From an uncultured Silvanigrella sp. (lineage in GTDB: Bacteria > Bdellovibrionota_B > Oligoflexia > Silvanigrellales > Silvanigrellaceae), in the NCBI GenBank assembly GCA_903932045.1, contig CAIZES010000234.1, forward strand, positions 1 through 53,929: 53,929 nt of DNA, in the 5' to 3' direction. The notes below the pieces were generated by a model, which saw only the letters and a list, made by a program, of their open reading frames with translations, made no database searches and was not told the DNA's origin. Shown piece after piece: positions 35,980-44,851 of this stretch; positions within the stretch are counted from its first letter, which is position 1; each line of letters begins with the position of its first letter. Position numbers and translations under genes: made by a program.

Positions 35980-36279
35980 CTAACGTGGGTGCAGGAGGCG
36001 CCATGTGCTGGCAGCAAGAACATCGAGTCGCTCGGCGAGTTTATTTGCTCGCTCACCTGCAAGCATTGCAACGCTTTGGCATTCACGAATGCTGCGAAGG
36101 GCAATTGTGAAAAAGTGCCGACGATCGGCCACGGATTCACGGCCCCAGCCTTCACCAAGGTTGAGTGTGATGCTGCTTGCTGCGCGCAAGAGCTGTTGTT
36201 TGAGGTGGGCGGGCAAAGCCACGGCTTGGGCTTGCTGATAAACTTCGATAGAAATGCTGTGACAACGAAAATTCTTCAT
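35980..36279 (-). CDS. 23S-rRNA-IVS-type four-helix-bundle protein, copy 2
   Basis: A 99-residue paralogue of the gene at 35653, in opposite orientation and ending 21 bp from it. Shared blocks are NFRCHSISIEVYQQAQAVALP, LLRAASSITLNLGEGWGR and RRHFFTIALRSIRECQSVAML. The start ATG at 36279 is behind GAGGAG, which again abuts a long hairpin. An earlier in-frame start at 36309 would lie inside the hairpin and is rejected. Sequence identity of about half between the two proteins shows the duplication is old, while layout and upstream region are kept. Confidence 0.88.
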   Translation of the reverse strand: MKNFRCHSISIEVYQQAQAVALPAHLKQQLLRAASSITLNLGEGWGRESVADRRHFFTIALRSIRECQSVAMLAGERANKLAERLDVLAASTWRLLHPR

Positions 36280-36289
36280 ATTAAAACTC

Positions 36290-36370
36290 CTCGTTTTTTG
36301 AAGTCGCATCCCATACGCGACCGCCGTTAAGGCGAGGGACGGGTATGGGATGCGACTTCAAAAAAAGTGA
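36290..36370 (-). promoter_or_regulatory. Long 5' hairpin overlapping the ribosome binding site of IVS-protein gene 2
   Basis: TTTTTTGAAGTCGC...CATAC (36294-36316) pairs perfectly over 23 bp with 36343-36365. A short inner stem CGCC / GGCG has the loop GTTAA. Flanking CTC and GAG reproduce the closing pairs of hairpin 1, next to the GAGGAG site. Apart from GTCGCA and the T6/A6 ends the stem sequence differs from hairpin 1, yet pairing is kept. Confidence 0.75.
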
Positions 36371-36520
36371 GTTTGCTATGTGAGAAGAATTTTTGTTGGC
36401 ATAGAATTTTCTGCGAGTTTTTAAGAGCAGGCCTAGCCTTTGGCCATGCCGAGCGACCGGGAGACTCTGTCCCATTCGCAACAGGGTTTCATCGACGTCC
36501 TAACCCTGGAGCCGCAAGGC

Positions 36521-36564
36521 GCTTGCGGCTCGCTTGCGGCTCGCTTGCGGCTCGCTTGCGGCTC
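36521..36564. repeat. 11-bp tandem repeat x4
   Basis: Four perfect copies of GCTTGCGGCTC lie in the 389-bp non-coding stretch 36371-36759. Apart from this array and about 110 bp of sequence homologous to the region upstream of IVS-protein gene 1, I see nothing else in that stretch. Confidence 0.9.
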
Positions 36565-36759
36565 GCTCCAGATAGACCGTATTCCATAACACAAGAGAGT
36601 CGGACTCGTCCCGAGCCCCGACATTCACATAGCAATGAACAGTTTGTTTAGAACTGTCGTCCCTTCCATCCTGTGTCGCACTTGAAAACTTGCGGGAGGA
36701 CGCATAGTGGTTTTAGATAGGAGGAATGCCAGAAATATTTTCGAGATCGAGGAGGCACA

Positions 36760-37107
36760 TTGAAAAACGAACTTATTGAAAAACTACGTTCATTCGTTTC
36801 CGAGCGTGATTGGCAACAGTTTCACGACCCCAAAAACCTCGCAATGCTCTTAGCTTCTGAAGTCGGAGAGCTCGTTGCGGAGCTGCGTTGGATTCGAAAT
36901 GAAGATGCTGATTCTAAACTTCAAGAGGAGCCAATTAGAGAAAGAGTGGTCGACGAAATTGGTGATGTTGTGATTGCTGCGTTTCTCCTTGCGGATCGCA
37001 TGGGCGTCGATCCAATAGAAGCAGCTTTGCGTAAACTAGAAAAAAATGGCAAAAAATACCCTCAGGATCTTGCGAAGGGAAAAGCGGAAAGACCCTTGAG
37101 AACTTGA
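36760..37107 (+). CDS. MazG-like nucleotide pyrophosphohydrolase
   Basis: A 115-residue all-alpha NTP pyrophosphohydrolase of the MazG/RS21-C6 (dCTPase) type. The metal-binding pattern is present: ERDWQQFHDPKNLAMLLASE, with EVGELVAELRW (ExxE), then ERVVDEIGDVVIA (ExxD). Such enzymes cleave dCTP or damaged dNTPs to the monophosphate as house-cleaners. The start is TTG at 36760, five bases after GGAGG. It stands alone before the pirin gene. Confidence 0.88.
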   Translation: MKNELIEKLRSFVSERDWQQFHDPKNLAMLLASEVGELVAELRWIRNEDADSKLQEEPIRERVVDEIGDVVIAAFLLADRMGVDPIEAALRKLEKNGKKYPQDLAKGKAERPLRT

Positions 37108-37198
37108 GTTATCGAACACTGCGTTCGTGTGCATTGTTACTGTTTGAAGTGGGCACTCCTAGCCTTTTGGGGCGTCCATTAGCAACAATGGAGACTCT

Positions 37199-37897
37199 AT
37201 GATCAAAGTAAGAAAGTCAGAAGAACGAGGCTTTGCAAATCACGGATGGCTTCAATCGCGGCATACATTTTCTTTTGCCAACTATTATGATCCATCATTT
37301 ATGGGCTACAGTATTCTTCGCGTTATTAATGAAGACAAAATTCAAGGCGGTACAGGTTTTGGCACCCATGCTCATCGCAATATGGAAATCATTTCCTACG
37401 TCGTGGAAGGTGCTTTGCAACACAAAGATTCAATGGGAACAAAAGCTGTTATTCTACCTGGAGAAATTCAGCGCATGAGCGCAGGAACTGGAATTCAACA
37501 CTCTGAGTATAACAACCACAAAGATCAAAAAGCACATTTCTTGCAAATTTGGATTGAACCACAAAATGCCGAGCTAGAGCCAAGTTATGCTCAACAATCT
37601 TTCAAGAGCCAGCTCGATGACGACGAATTCGTTTTGGTTGCATCGCCCTCTGGACAAAACGATTCAGTCACCATTCAGCAAGATATTTTCATCTACGCTT
37701 GCAAAACCAAACTTGGCAGCAAAAAACATTATAGCTGCTCTAAAGGCCGTCACATCTGGATTCAACTTATAAAAGGAAATATTGAGGTTGACGGTCAAAA
37801 CCTCTCTGAGGGAGACGGCGCAGCAATTGAAGGAGTGGAGCATCTGAAACTAACTTGGGATAAAGGCGCCGAATTTTTGCTGTTTGACATGCCCTAG
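37199..37897 (+). CDS. Pirin-family bicupin protein (YhhW-like)
   Basis: A 232-residue double cupin. The metal site is in the N-terminal cupin: THAHRNMEIISYVVEG gives two His and a Glu, and GTGIQHSEYN gives the fourth ligand. This matches E. coli YhhW, which has quercetinase activity in vitro. The C-terminal cupin (HIWIQLIKGNIEVDGQ, GDGAAIEG) lacks metal ligands, as in the family. The start ATG is five bases after GGAG. The physiological substrate is unknown for most pirins. Confidence 0.9.
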   Translation: MIKVRKSEERGFANHGWLQSRHTFSFANYYDPSFMGYSILRVINEDKIQGGTGFGTHAHRNMEIISYVVEGALQHKDSMGTKAVILPGEIQRMSAGTGIQHSEYNNHKDQKAHFLQIWIEPQNAELEPSYAQQSFKSQLDDDEFVLVASPSGQNDSVTIQQDIFIYACKTKLGSKKHYSCSKGRHIWIQLIKGNIEVDGQNLSEGDGAAIEGVEHLKLTWDKGAEFLLFDMP

Positions 37898-37926
37898 TTT
37901 AGGAAAAGTGTTCTTTTTAAATTTTA

Positions 37927-39711
37927 TTATTTCGTTTCGTCTTTAAGATGCCTAAACCAAAAGTGATAGAGACCAAATGACAGCGCTGTCACTACAATTG
38001 CCAGCACGCCAAAATTGAGCCAACTTTTCATAACAAGAGTCATGCCTACCAAAAAGAGCGAAAGTTGCCAGGGCACAGCAAAAAGCGTGGCAATAAAATC
38101 ACGTTTGTTTTCAGCATCGATAATAACCTTTTCCGAGGCAGAAAGAGCAAGGCGCTGAGGTTTCCAAAAACCAAACGGGCGAGTGACTTTGTAAAAATTC
38201 TCAAGAACGGCAGAATTTGTTGCTGGCGTGAGCAAAGTTCCCACAACACAACCAACAAATGCAGCTCCGGCTGGAAGAACGAAATTCATGTATTCGGGAA
38301 TTTCAATTCCGGCAAAACGCGCAACCAAAGCCCCCACCGCACCGGAAGCTGTTCCAATGGCAAATCCCCAGCCGTTATACCGCCACCAGTACCAACGCAA
38401 AAGGAGAGGCACGAACAAGCCTGCGCCAAACGCCATGGTAATCCAGCCCCAGATATCATTGATATTCACAACAGGAAAACTGAGAATGACGCCCAGTGCC
38501 ACAACCAAAAAAGAAGCCCAACGACTGTGACGCATCAATGTTTTTTCGGTGGCTTTTGGATTGATAAAGGCTTGATAAATATCTTTCACCCAATAGGCGC
38601 CACTTGCATTAATAATGGCCGAAAATGTTGACATTGCCGCCGCCATAAAACACGCAATAACCAAACCTTTCATACCCACGGGCGCATAGTGAGCAATCAC
38701 AGTGGGAAGCACAAGCTCGGGGTCCTGAATAGGAGCACCCTGACTGATTCCCAAGTGGATCCCCAACACAGCAAATGATGCAATAAGGGGCCAACGGAAA
38801 GACAAAAGCGAAATCCAGAACAAAGACAAAAGCCCAGCCTCCCGATCGGACTTTGCAGCAAAATAACGCTGACTCGTATATCCACCAGCTCCACCAAACC
38901 CCTCAATTGATGTTTTGAGCAGGTAAAAGAAAATAGTAATGCCAAACAAATTATAAATAGAATATTGCCCGGGAAGATTTAAAGTTGCGCTTGGAAAAAT
39001 AGACGACCACTCGGAAAAAGTGTGATTTACAAGCGTAAATCCACCCTCCTTGAGGGGAACAGAGACTTGAAATATCTCAGGCAATGGAGGCATTCCGAAT
39101 GCCTTAAACACAACATACAAAACAGCAATTAATATCATGCCGCCTTGAAAAACATCGGTCCACACAGCTCCGTAAAATCCGCTGGCCACGGTATAGGCCA
39201 AAGTAATTGCCATCATCACAAAGGTTGCTGTTTTGTCGTTAAAACCGGTGAGCATTCCAAAAAACTTTCCTCCGCCCACAGCAAAATAACTAATGATCCA
39301 CACAGAAACCACAAGGTTTGCCACGGCACTAATCAAACGCGCAACACGGCCTTCAACGCCTTCGCCAAACCGAAGCTTCATCCATTCAGCCATTGTCATG
39401 ACGTTTGCACGTCGCATCCATTTGCCCATGAAAACCATAAAGAAGGCCATCACAAGCACAATGCCGCCTCGGATTTCGATAAAGAACCCCTTGGCCCCCA
39501 AAGCATAAACAAGCGCAACAATAACCATTGTTCCGGATATATCAACATTGGAAGCCATGCCTGAGGCTCCCAAAGCCCACCATGGCATATTGCGATCACC
39601 TAAGAAATAAGAATCAACTCCTTTGGACGCTTTGCGTTCCAAGGCAAAACCCAAAATTAAGATTCCTACAAGGTAGGCACCAATTATTGCATAATCTAAC
39701 CAATGTAACAT
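37927..39711 (-). CDS. Sodium:solute symporter (SSS family)
   Basis: A 594-residue transporter with about 13-14 membrane helices. It starts MLHWLDYAIIGAYLVGILIL. Family marks are YFLGDRNMPWWALGASGMAS near helix 1-2 and ASNVDISGT, part of the sodium/substrate site. Sugar-type SGLT relatives have this order. It ends the leftward GH38/DUF4434/AGE operon, which suggests uptake of mannose or a mannoside using the sodium gradient. The GGAGG site is half-buried in a small AGGC-AAAA-GCCT hairpin just before the ATG, so translation may be tuned. A 13-bp tandem array separates it from the AGE gene. Confidence 0.9.
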   Translation of the reverse strand: MLHWLDYAIIGAYLVGILILGFALERKASKGVDSYFLGDRNMPWWALGASGMASNVDISGTMVIVALVYALGAKGFFIEIRGGIVLVMAFFMVFMGKWMRRANVMTMAEWMKLRFGEGVEGRVARLISAVANLVVSVWIISYFAVGGGKFFGMLTGFNDKTATFVMMAITLAYTVASGFYGAVWTDVFQGGMILIAVLYVVFKAFGMPPLPEIFQVSVPLKEGGFTLVNHTFSEWSSIFPSATLNLPGQYSIYNLFGITIFFYLLKTSIEGFGGAGGYTSQRYFAAKSDREAGLLSLFWISLLSFRWPLIASFAVLGIHLGISQGAPIQDPELVLPTVIAHYAPVGMKGLVIACFMAAAMSTFSAIINASGAYWVKDIYQAFINPKATEKTLMRHSRWASFLVVALGVILSFPVVNINDIWGWITMAFGAGLFVPLLLRWYWWRYNGWGFAIGTASGAVGALVARFAGIEIPEYMNFVLPAGAAFVGCVVGTLLTPATNSAVLENFYKVTRPFGFWKPQRLALSASEKVIIDAENKRDFIATLFAVPWQLSLFLVGMTLVMKSWLNFGVLAIVVTALSFGLYHFWFRHLKDETK

Positions 39712-39736
39712 TAGGCTTTTGCCTCCAATTGGGTGA

Positions 39737-39814
39737 CAGTTTCTGTTCTCAGTTTCTGTTCTCAGTTTCTGTTCTCAGTTTCTGTTCTCAGTTTCTGTTC
39801 TCAGTTTCTGTTCG
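39737..39814. repeat. 13-bp tandem repeat x6 (CAGTTTCTGTTCT)
   Basis: Six nearly perfect 13-bp copies lie inside an operon, beginning 13 bp after the AGE stop and ending shortly before the symporter ribosome binding site. The unit matches the family at 35368 and 45776 at about 10 of 13 positions in the best register. Confidence 0.93.
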
Positions 39815-39827
39815 CTGACGCGGAACA

Positions 39828-41018
39828 TCAAAGCGTTTCCAATTTTTCCAGCTTTTGAAGGTGACGCCAACACAGCCATAACGCGCGTGGAACATGGAAG
39901 CAACATTTGTAGGGTCCGCCTTTGAATCTGTGAGTAACCTCACCACGACGATCGAGGTAGCCATACCATTCACCGAATTTTGGGTCGCGAAAATGGCTAA
40001 AAGCATACTGATCAACCATTTCAAACATATTCCAATCCATTTGGTCCCCAGTAATGGAATAATTGAGCAAATGGGCGTACATGCCCTCGCAATGAGGCCA
40101 CCACAATTTCATATTCCATTCCAACTGTGTTGGCGAAAATCCTTTGTGATCGAGAAAATAGTAATAACCGCCCCACTCTTTATCCCAACCAATATCATGA
40201 GACCATCGGATGATTTCGATTGCTTTTTGCTCCAAATCTTTTCGTCCGAGGCGCTGAGCCCAATGCTGCAAAAACCAACCTGCTTCAATGGCATGACCCG
40301 GATTCAAATGACGTCCTGCCGGAGTGTCCACAAAATCACCATTGGGTGCCACGTTTTCAAACACCGTTTTTTTATCGGGATGAACATGCAACATCAAACG
40401 TCGCACGCATTCTTCAACTTGAAGCGAATATTCTTGAGCATTGCCGTCGGAAAGCTCTTCAATCAAATTGAGCAAAATCATGGGCACTGCTAAGTTTTGC
40501 ACTGGCGTTTCACCCTCAAAACTGGGCCGCCCCACTTTTCGCCAATCAAAGGCCCAGTCCCAAATACGAGCAAATTCTTCCTTTGCTAAGGCCAGATATT
40601 CTTTGTTTCCCGAAGCTCGCGAGTATTCGGCAAACGCCATCACGTAGAAACATTCCGAAAATATTTTACGCTGCAGGGAAACAGGCCTACCATCGCTTGT
40701 GAGCGAAAAATAAACACGACCATCTTCCTTCCGCATAGCGTTTTTAAGCAAAAATTCGGCCCCACTTTTGGCCATTTGCAACCACTGGGGCTTTCTTTCG
40801 ATATCACGATAGAACTTACTAAAAATCCAAACTTCACGTCCCTGAATCCACAAATGTTTTGTGGTGTCATAAACAGTGCCATCTCTGTCGAGGCAATTGA
40901 AAAATCCGCCGTTCACGGTATCTGGTGAATGTTTTTCCCAAAACGGAATCACATTCTCAAAAAGTTCTGTTTCGTAACGTTTGCGAATTTTTGAAATCTG
41001 TTCTTTGGTTGGTTTCAT
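39828..41018 (-). CDS. AGE-family epimerase/isomerase
   Basis: A 396-residue (alpha/alpha)6-barrel enzyme of the N-acylglucosamine 2-epimerase family, which also holds mannose isomerase and cellobiose 2-epimerase. Marks are NGGFFNCLDRDG, LWIQGREVWIFSKFYRD, the catalytic His regions LNPGHAIEAGWFLQ and LWWPHCEGMYAHLL, and WYGYLDRRGEVTHRFKGGPY. The start at 41018 is chosen because AAAGGA lies nine bases upstream; the in-frame ATG nine bases earlier is too close to it. With an alpha-mannosidase upstream, a mannose-fructose or mannose-glucose isomerase role fits; exact specificity is inference. Confidence 0.9.
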   Translation of the reverse strand: MKPTKEQISKIRKRYETELFENVIPFWEKHSPDTVNGGFFNCLDRDGTVYDTTKHLWIQGREVWIFSKFYRDIERKPQWLQMAKSGAEFLLKNAMRKEDGRVYFSLTSDGRPVSLQRKIFSECFYVMAFAEYSRASGNKEYLALAKEEFARIWDWAFDWRKVGRPSFEGETPVQNLAVPMILLNLIEELSDGNAQEYSLQVEECVRRLMLHVHPDKKTVFENVAPNGDFVDTPAGRHLNPGHAIEAGWFLQHWAQRLGRKDLEQKAIEIIRWSHDIGWDKEWGGYYYFLDHKGFSPTQLEWNMKLWWPHCEGMYAHLLNYSITGDQMDWNMFEMVDQYAFSHFRDPKFGEWYGYLDRRGEVTHRFKGGPYKCCFHVPRALWLCWRHLQKLEKLETL

Positions 41019-41032
41019 TTGTATCATTCCTT

Positions 41033-41950
41033 TCAGCGCAAGCCGTTTTCAAGCATCCAATCTTTATAGCGCTCATACATATTGTGCGCTGCCGGATAAA
41101 TGGAATTAGGGCTCATAAAATGAGAAAATTCAAAGGTAATTAATTTATCAACACCTGCAGCAGATGCCTGCTCAACTTTGTATCGCATTTTACGAATATC
41201 TTGAGGCGGAAATTTAATGGGCATATCCCGATCAAAGCTTTCCACGTTGCTCCACGACTGAATTCCGTACTTTTGTGCCAAGTCACGGTTGGCCTTCAAA
41301 TAGTGAGGAAGGTCGTGATACGAAACATGACCATCTTGAAAGGCCACAATATCAACAGTGCCTTTCAAACGCGAAAACACGCTTTCCCATTCCCGCACAT
41401 GCTTATCCAAGGAAATAGCTTCATCCCCAAATTGTTTCACACCCTTAATGTAGGGCGAAATCAAAATGGGAAGTTTTTTGAGGGCTCGCAAATGCGAAGA
41501 CAACTCATTGTAAACTTCCATCATACCGTCATCGTAAGTATTGATTTCGTGACTGATATACCAACCTCCAAAAGCCTTGCGATGACCATATTTTTCAACC
41601 ACCTCATCGCAAAATGCTTTGTTTAGCTCGGTTTCTTCACGGTACTTTCCGTTCACCCAAAAACGGCCACTGTCATACGTTCCAAAAAAGAACTTCATGC
41701 CGCATCGCTCGGCCTGCTCTAAAAAGAGATCAACCAAGTCGCCATACGCAGGCAGCATTGCATAATTCTTTTGCAGCACTTTTGAATCAAATGTTGCGCG
41801 CTCACGATATCCGGCACGAATCAAAATCACAGTATCAATGCCAACGGCTTTCATAGCATCAAAGTCGCGCGCCCATTCTTTTAGACCCCAATTTTGGGCG
41901 GGAATATCGTGGGTAATTTCATCGAGAAAAGTTCCGGTGATTCCAATCAT
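41033..41950 (-). CDS. DUF4434-like TIM-barrel protein, probable glycosidase relative
   Basis: A 305-residue soluble protein beginning MIGITGTFLDEITHDIPAQN. GLKEWARDFDAMKAVGIDTV and IRAGYRERATF follow, then an acidic GGWYISHEINTYD at the fourth strand and VDIVAFQDGHV. This is the layout of DUF4434, a family of glycoside-hydrolase-like barrels; the Glu of SHEIN is a candidate catalytic acid. No signal peptide is present, so it is cytoplasmic. The ATG overlaps the GH38 stop by 4 bp, and AGE follows after 14 bp. Substrate is unknown, probably a mannose-containing glycan fragment. Confidence 0.7.
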   Translation of the reverse strand: MIGITGTFLDEITHDIPAQNWGLKEWARDFDAMKAVGIDTVILIRAGYRERATFDSKVLQKNYAMLPAYGDLVDLFLEQAERCGMKFFFGTYDSGRFWVNGKYREETELNKAFCDEVVEKYGHRKAFGGWYISHEINTYDDGMMEVYNELSSHLRALKKLPILISPYIKGVKQFGDEAISLDKHVREWESVFSRLKGTVDIVAFQDGHVSYHDLPHYLKANRDLAQKYGIQSWSNVESFDRDMPIKFPPQDIRKMRYKVEQASAAGVDKLITFEFSHFMSPNSIYPAAHNMYERYKDWMLENGLR

Positions 41951-44625
41951 GACAACACAATCGTCCTTATTTCATGTGGTAAAATAGACATGCGAAGAAT
42001 TTGATTTTCTAAAATGTGTTCACCCTCGGCAGACCACGTTTCGTCGAAAGAGGATTCCACCCAGCGAGAAACAGGAAAGGCAACGTGCAGCAGGGCCTCT
42101 TGGGGCTCGGAAGTCGTGTTATAGCAACGGATGGCAATGCCTTTTTCGCCAACAGGCTTCAACGCGGAAAGCAAAATATTTCCATTATCAATTGTCAGCA
42201 ATGTTCTTGCACGTGGAGCATGACCTTTTGCAACATGTGGCAAATAAGGCATTTCACAACAGAATACAGGATGCGAAAATACGAGGCTCTTGCGAACAAT
42301 TTCAGACCGCGAGAAAGCCCCTGCTCCCCAGACAAAGGAATGGGAAAAATGTCTTAAACACTGGGCTTCAGGAGTTGGAATTTGTGGCCCGGCTTGACAC
42401 TGCCTCACACTGCCTCCATAGACCGACAAATATCCAACCGACCGATGCAATGTGACTGCAATAGAACTCTCCGCCCCTCGGTTAACCAACGATACCTCGG
42501 GATTGCCGCGATTGGCGCACCAAACGCGATACCCCGACGAATGTTCCACAAAACAAAAGTCGCCCTGGTGATGAGTGTCGTAACTTGTTTCTCCGGGATA
42601 AGGGCGCTTTGATGGTTCAACAACAGGCGAATTGATGCGCTCTACAATTCGAAAATGGCCATCGGCAAAAAGTGTAGACGTTTGCATTCCTGTGGCAAAC
42701 AAAACTCGCAAACGACCGTCATGTGCTTGGTTTTCATAGTCCACAAAAAACTCGAGATCACCATCCTTCAACAAAACAACTCTCACAACAATACTGAGCA
42801 AAACTTCGCCAACACACCCTTTGTCGCGCGAATAGGAGGCAGGCACAAACATTTCGTAGCGGAGTTGCATGTGCCCCGAAGGCAAATTGGCAACCAAAGC
42901 TTCGCACATTGCCGCGCGCCAAAGTTTTGCTTCGGGCACAGCGCTAAAAGAGTAGGTATCGCCCGAATCATTTTCATACTCAAAACGCAAGACATCGGCG
43001 AACACCACGCCTGTTGTTTTTTCGAGAACCGAAAGTTTTCCATTTTCCACTTGCACGCGGTAGCAATTGTTTTCCAGTTCACATTTCTTTTGATGCAGCA
43101 CACACAATGGCGCCTTGGCGTTTTCAAAGATATGCACAATTTCGTAGCCAAGCGCCGGAAGAGAAATATCAAACGCAATTTTATAGCGTCTACCCCACGT
43201 AGTTTCCAAAAATGCCGAACGCACAACTCGTGGCTCAGTGCTCAACACTTCAACATCCACAACATTTCCCGCAGCAAAAACCGCACTCAAACCACTTTCG
43301 ACTGTTGCCTCCGCCCACTCCCCATTTGGATTGGGAAACAGCACTTCTGCCTCCACTCTACGTTGAACTGGGAAGGGGTGAGGATTCAGAACAAAAACAT
43401 CCGAAGACAACATTCCTGTTATCGTCGGAGCCGAAATTCCCTCTTTGCTGAGCAGCTCCAGCGCCTCAGTAACAATCGCACTCGCTATTTGATCAACCTC
43501 AGAAAAGCGAACTTCGTCATCTTTGTGCACAGAATCTGCACTGCAACCACAAATATTATCGTGTGCGTGATTGCGGAGTAAAATTTTCCAAGCCTCTTCA
43601 AGAAATGCCCCCGAATCGGCTTTTTGAATTCCTTGCAGAGAAACAAAAGCAGCAAGAGGTTCCGCTATTCGACACAACAGAGACTGCGATTTGTGATTCA
43701 TTTGTTTTAGATACATGCGCGTCGAATAGACGCTTAACAAAATGGGATGATCGGCATTTCCAATAAGATCACCCGAAAAAAAACCGTGTTCACATTGTTC
43801 ATTGCGCAACTCGGCCAAAAATTCAGTCAAAGTTCCATGCCGCAATTCCGTTGCGCACAGTTTGTCATTTTCAGCATTCATGAGTTTCAACAACGAAGGA
43901 AGCTCACGTTGAGGAGGCATGTGATCGCAACCGTTCATCAACAAAACAGTGCGCTCTTTTTGCAAAGGAAGTAGAGCCGAAATGGCCTCTTCAACACGCT
44001 TGTTAGCATCCAGAAAATCAACCGCGTGACCATCAAATCGACCAAATTGCGATGGGTGACCAAGAGCCGAACAAGCCAAATAGCCCTGCTGCAAGTAAAC
44101 AGCCAAGACATCTGAACCATCGGGCGATATCCAGTTAAAAATAGAACCCAACTCTTTTGTTGCTGAAGACGTTCCCCGCATAAAAAGAAAAGAATCCAAT
44201 CCAAACCCACGCAAAATTTGCGGCATTTGGGCAAAGTGGCCAAAGGGATCGGGAACGTAGCCAACTGGCATTGGCCGACCAAATGCAAACGACAACTGCC
44301 TCCCCACTTGCAAATTGCGCACAACACTTTCGCCCGTAGGAAGAAAGAGATCGGGGAGCGTATACCACGGACCAATCAAAAGTCGGCCTTGATTCACAAA
44401 CTCAGAAATTCGCTCCCTGTTTTGCGGACGCATCAGCAAATAGTCTTCCAGCAAAACCGTTTGCCCATCGAGCATAAATGACTTAAATTGCAAGTCAGAA
44501 TCTAGAATATCCAACAAATCATCAATAAGTCGCACCAGCCTCAGACGATACGTCTGAAACGGCAAATACCAGGCACGATCCCAATGAGTGTGCGACACAA
44601 CAATTCCGAGATTACGTTTTTCCAT
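41947..44625 (-). CDS. GH38 alpha-mannosidase
   Basis: An 892-residue glycoside hydrolase family 38 enzyme. Zinc and substrate residues are in VSHTHWDRAWYLPFQTYRL (His/Asp of HTHWD), and the nucleophile Asp is in YVPDPFGHFAQMPQIL. FLFMRGTSSA and the metal His in HDNICGCSADSVHKDDE follow. The C-terminal half is the usual beta-sandwich. There is no signal peptide, so it acts in the cytoplasm on imported mannosides. The start ATG at 44625 has only a weak GGCGGG before it. It heads the operon GH38 - DUF4434 - AGE - SSS. Confidence 0.93.
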   Translation of the reverse strand: MEKRNLGIVVSHTHWDRAWYLPFQTYRLRLVRLIDDLLDILDSDLQFKSFMLDGQTVLLEDYLLMRPQNRERISEFVNQGRLLIGPWYTLPDLFLPTGESVVRNLQVGRQLSFAFGRPMPVGYVPDPFGHFAQMPQILRGFGLDSFLFMRGTSSATKELGSIFNWISPDGSDVLAVYLQQGYLACSALGHPSQFGRFDGHAVDFLDANKRVEEAISALLPLQKERTVLLMNGCDHMPPQRELPSLLKLMNAENDKLCATELRHGTLTEFLAELRNEQCEHGFFSGDLIGNADHPILLSVYSTRMYLKQMNHKSQSLLCRIAEPLAAFVSLQGIQKADSGAFLEEAWKILLRNHAHDNICGCSADSVHKDDEVRFSEVDQIASAIVTEALELLSKEGISAPTITGMLSSDVFVLNPHPFPVQRRVEAEVLFPNPNGEWAEATVESGLSAVFAAGNVVDVEVLSTEPRVVRSAFLETTWGRRYKIAFDISLPALGYEIVHIFENAKAPLCVLHQKKCELENNCYRVQVENGKLSVLEKTTGVVFADVLRFEYENDSGDTYSFSAVPEAKLWRAAMCEALVANLPSGHMQLRYEMFVPASYSRDKGCVGEVLLSIVVRVVLLKDGDLEFFVDYENQAHDGRLRVLFATGMQTSTLFADGHFRIVERINSPVVEPSKRPYPGETSYDTHHQGDFCFVEHSSGYRVWCANRGNPEVSLVNRGAESSIAVTLHRSVGYLSVYGGSVRQCQAGPQIPTPEAQCLRHFSHSFVWGAGAFSRSEIVRKSLVFSHPVFCCEMPYLPHVAKGHAPRARTLLTIDNGNILLSALKPVGEKGIAIRCYNTTSEPQEALLHVAFPVSRWVESSFDETWSAEGEHILENQILRMSILPHEIRTIVLS

Positions 44626-44817
44626 AAACCCGCCGCAAAAAATTTGCTACAAATGATTTCCGCTAATACCACGCTGAAGTGACCATGTCAAAAAAACAGG
44701 AATGCCTGCAACAACAGAACTATTGATAAGCACTACACTTATTTCCAATTTTTATACAGACACATAATACCATGACAAAGTTCTCCGCACCATTCCTCAT
44801 TTCCCATGTGGTAAAGT

Positions 44818-44847
44818 GAGCTGTGGAGAAATGAGCTGTGGAGAAAT
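44818..44847 (+). repeat. 15-bp duplication carrying ribosome binding site and ATG
   Basis: GAGCTGTGGAGAAAT is present twice in tandem directly before the CheX gene. Each copy brings a GGAG and an in-frame ATG, so three possible starts stand in a row. Confidence 0.8.
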
Positions 44848-44851
44848 GAGA

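Noticed and set aside
36367-36651. Plus-strand open frame over the 11-bp repeats after hairpin 2
   Set aside because: It has no ribosome binding site, includes a tandem array and covers sequence homologous to the non-coding region upstream of IVS-protein gene 1.
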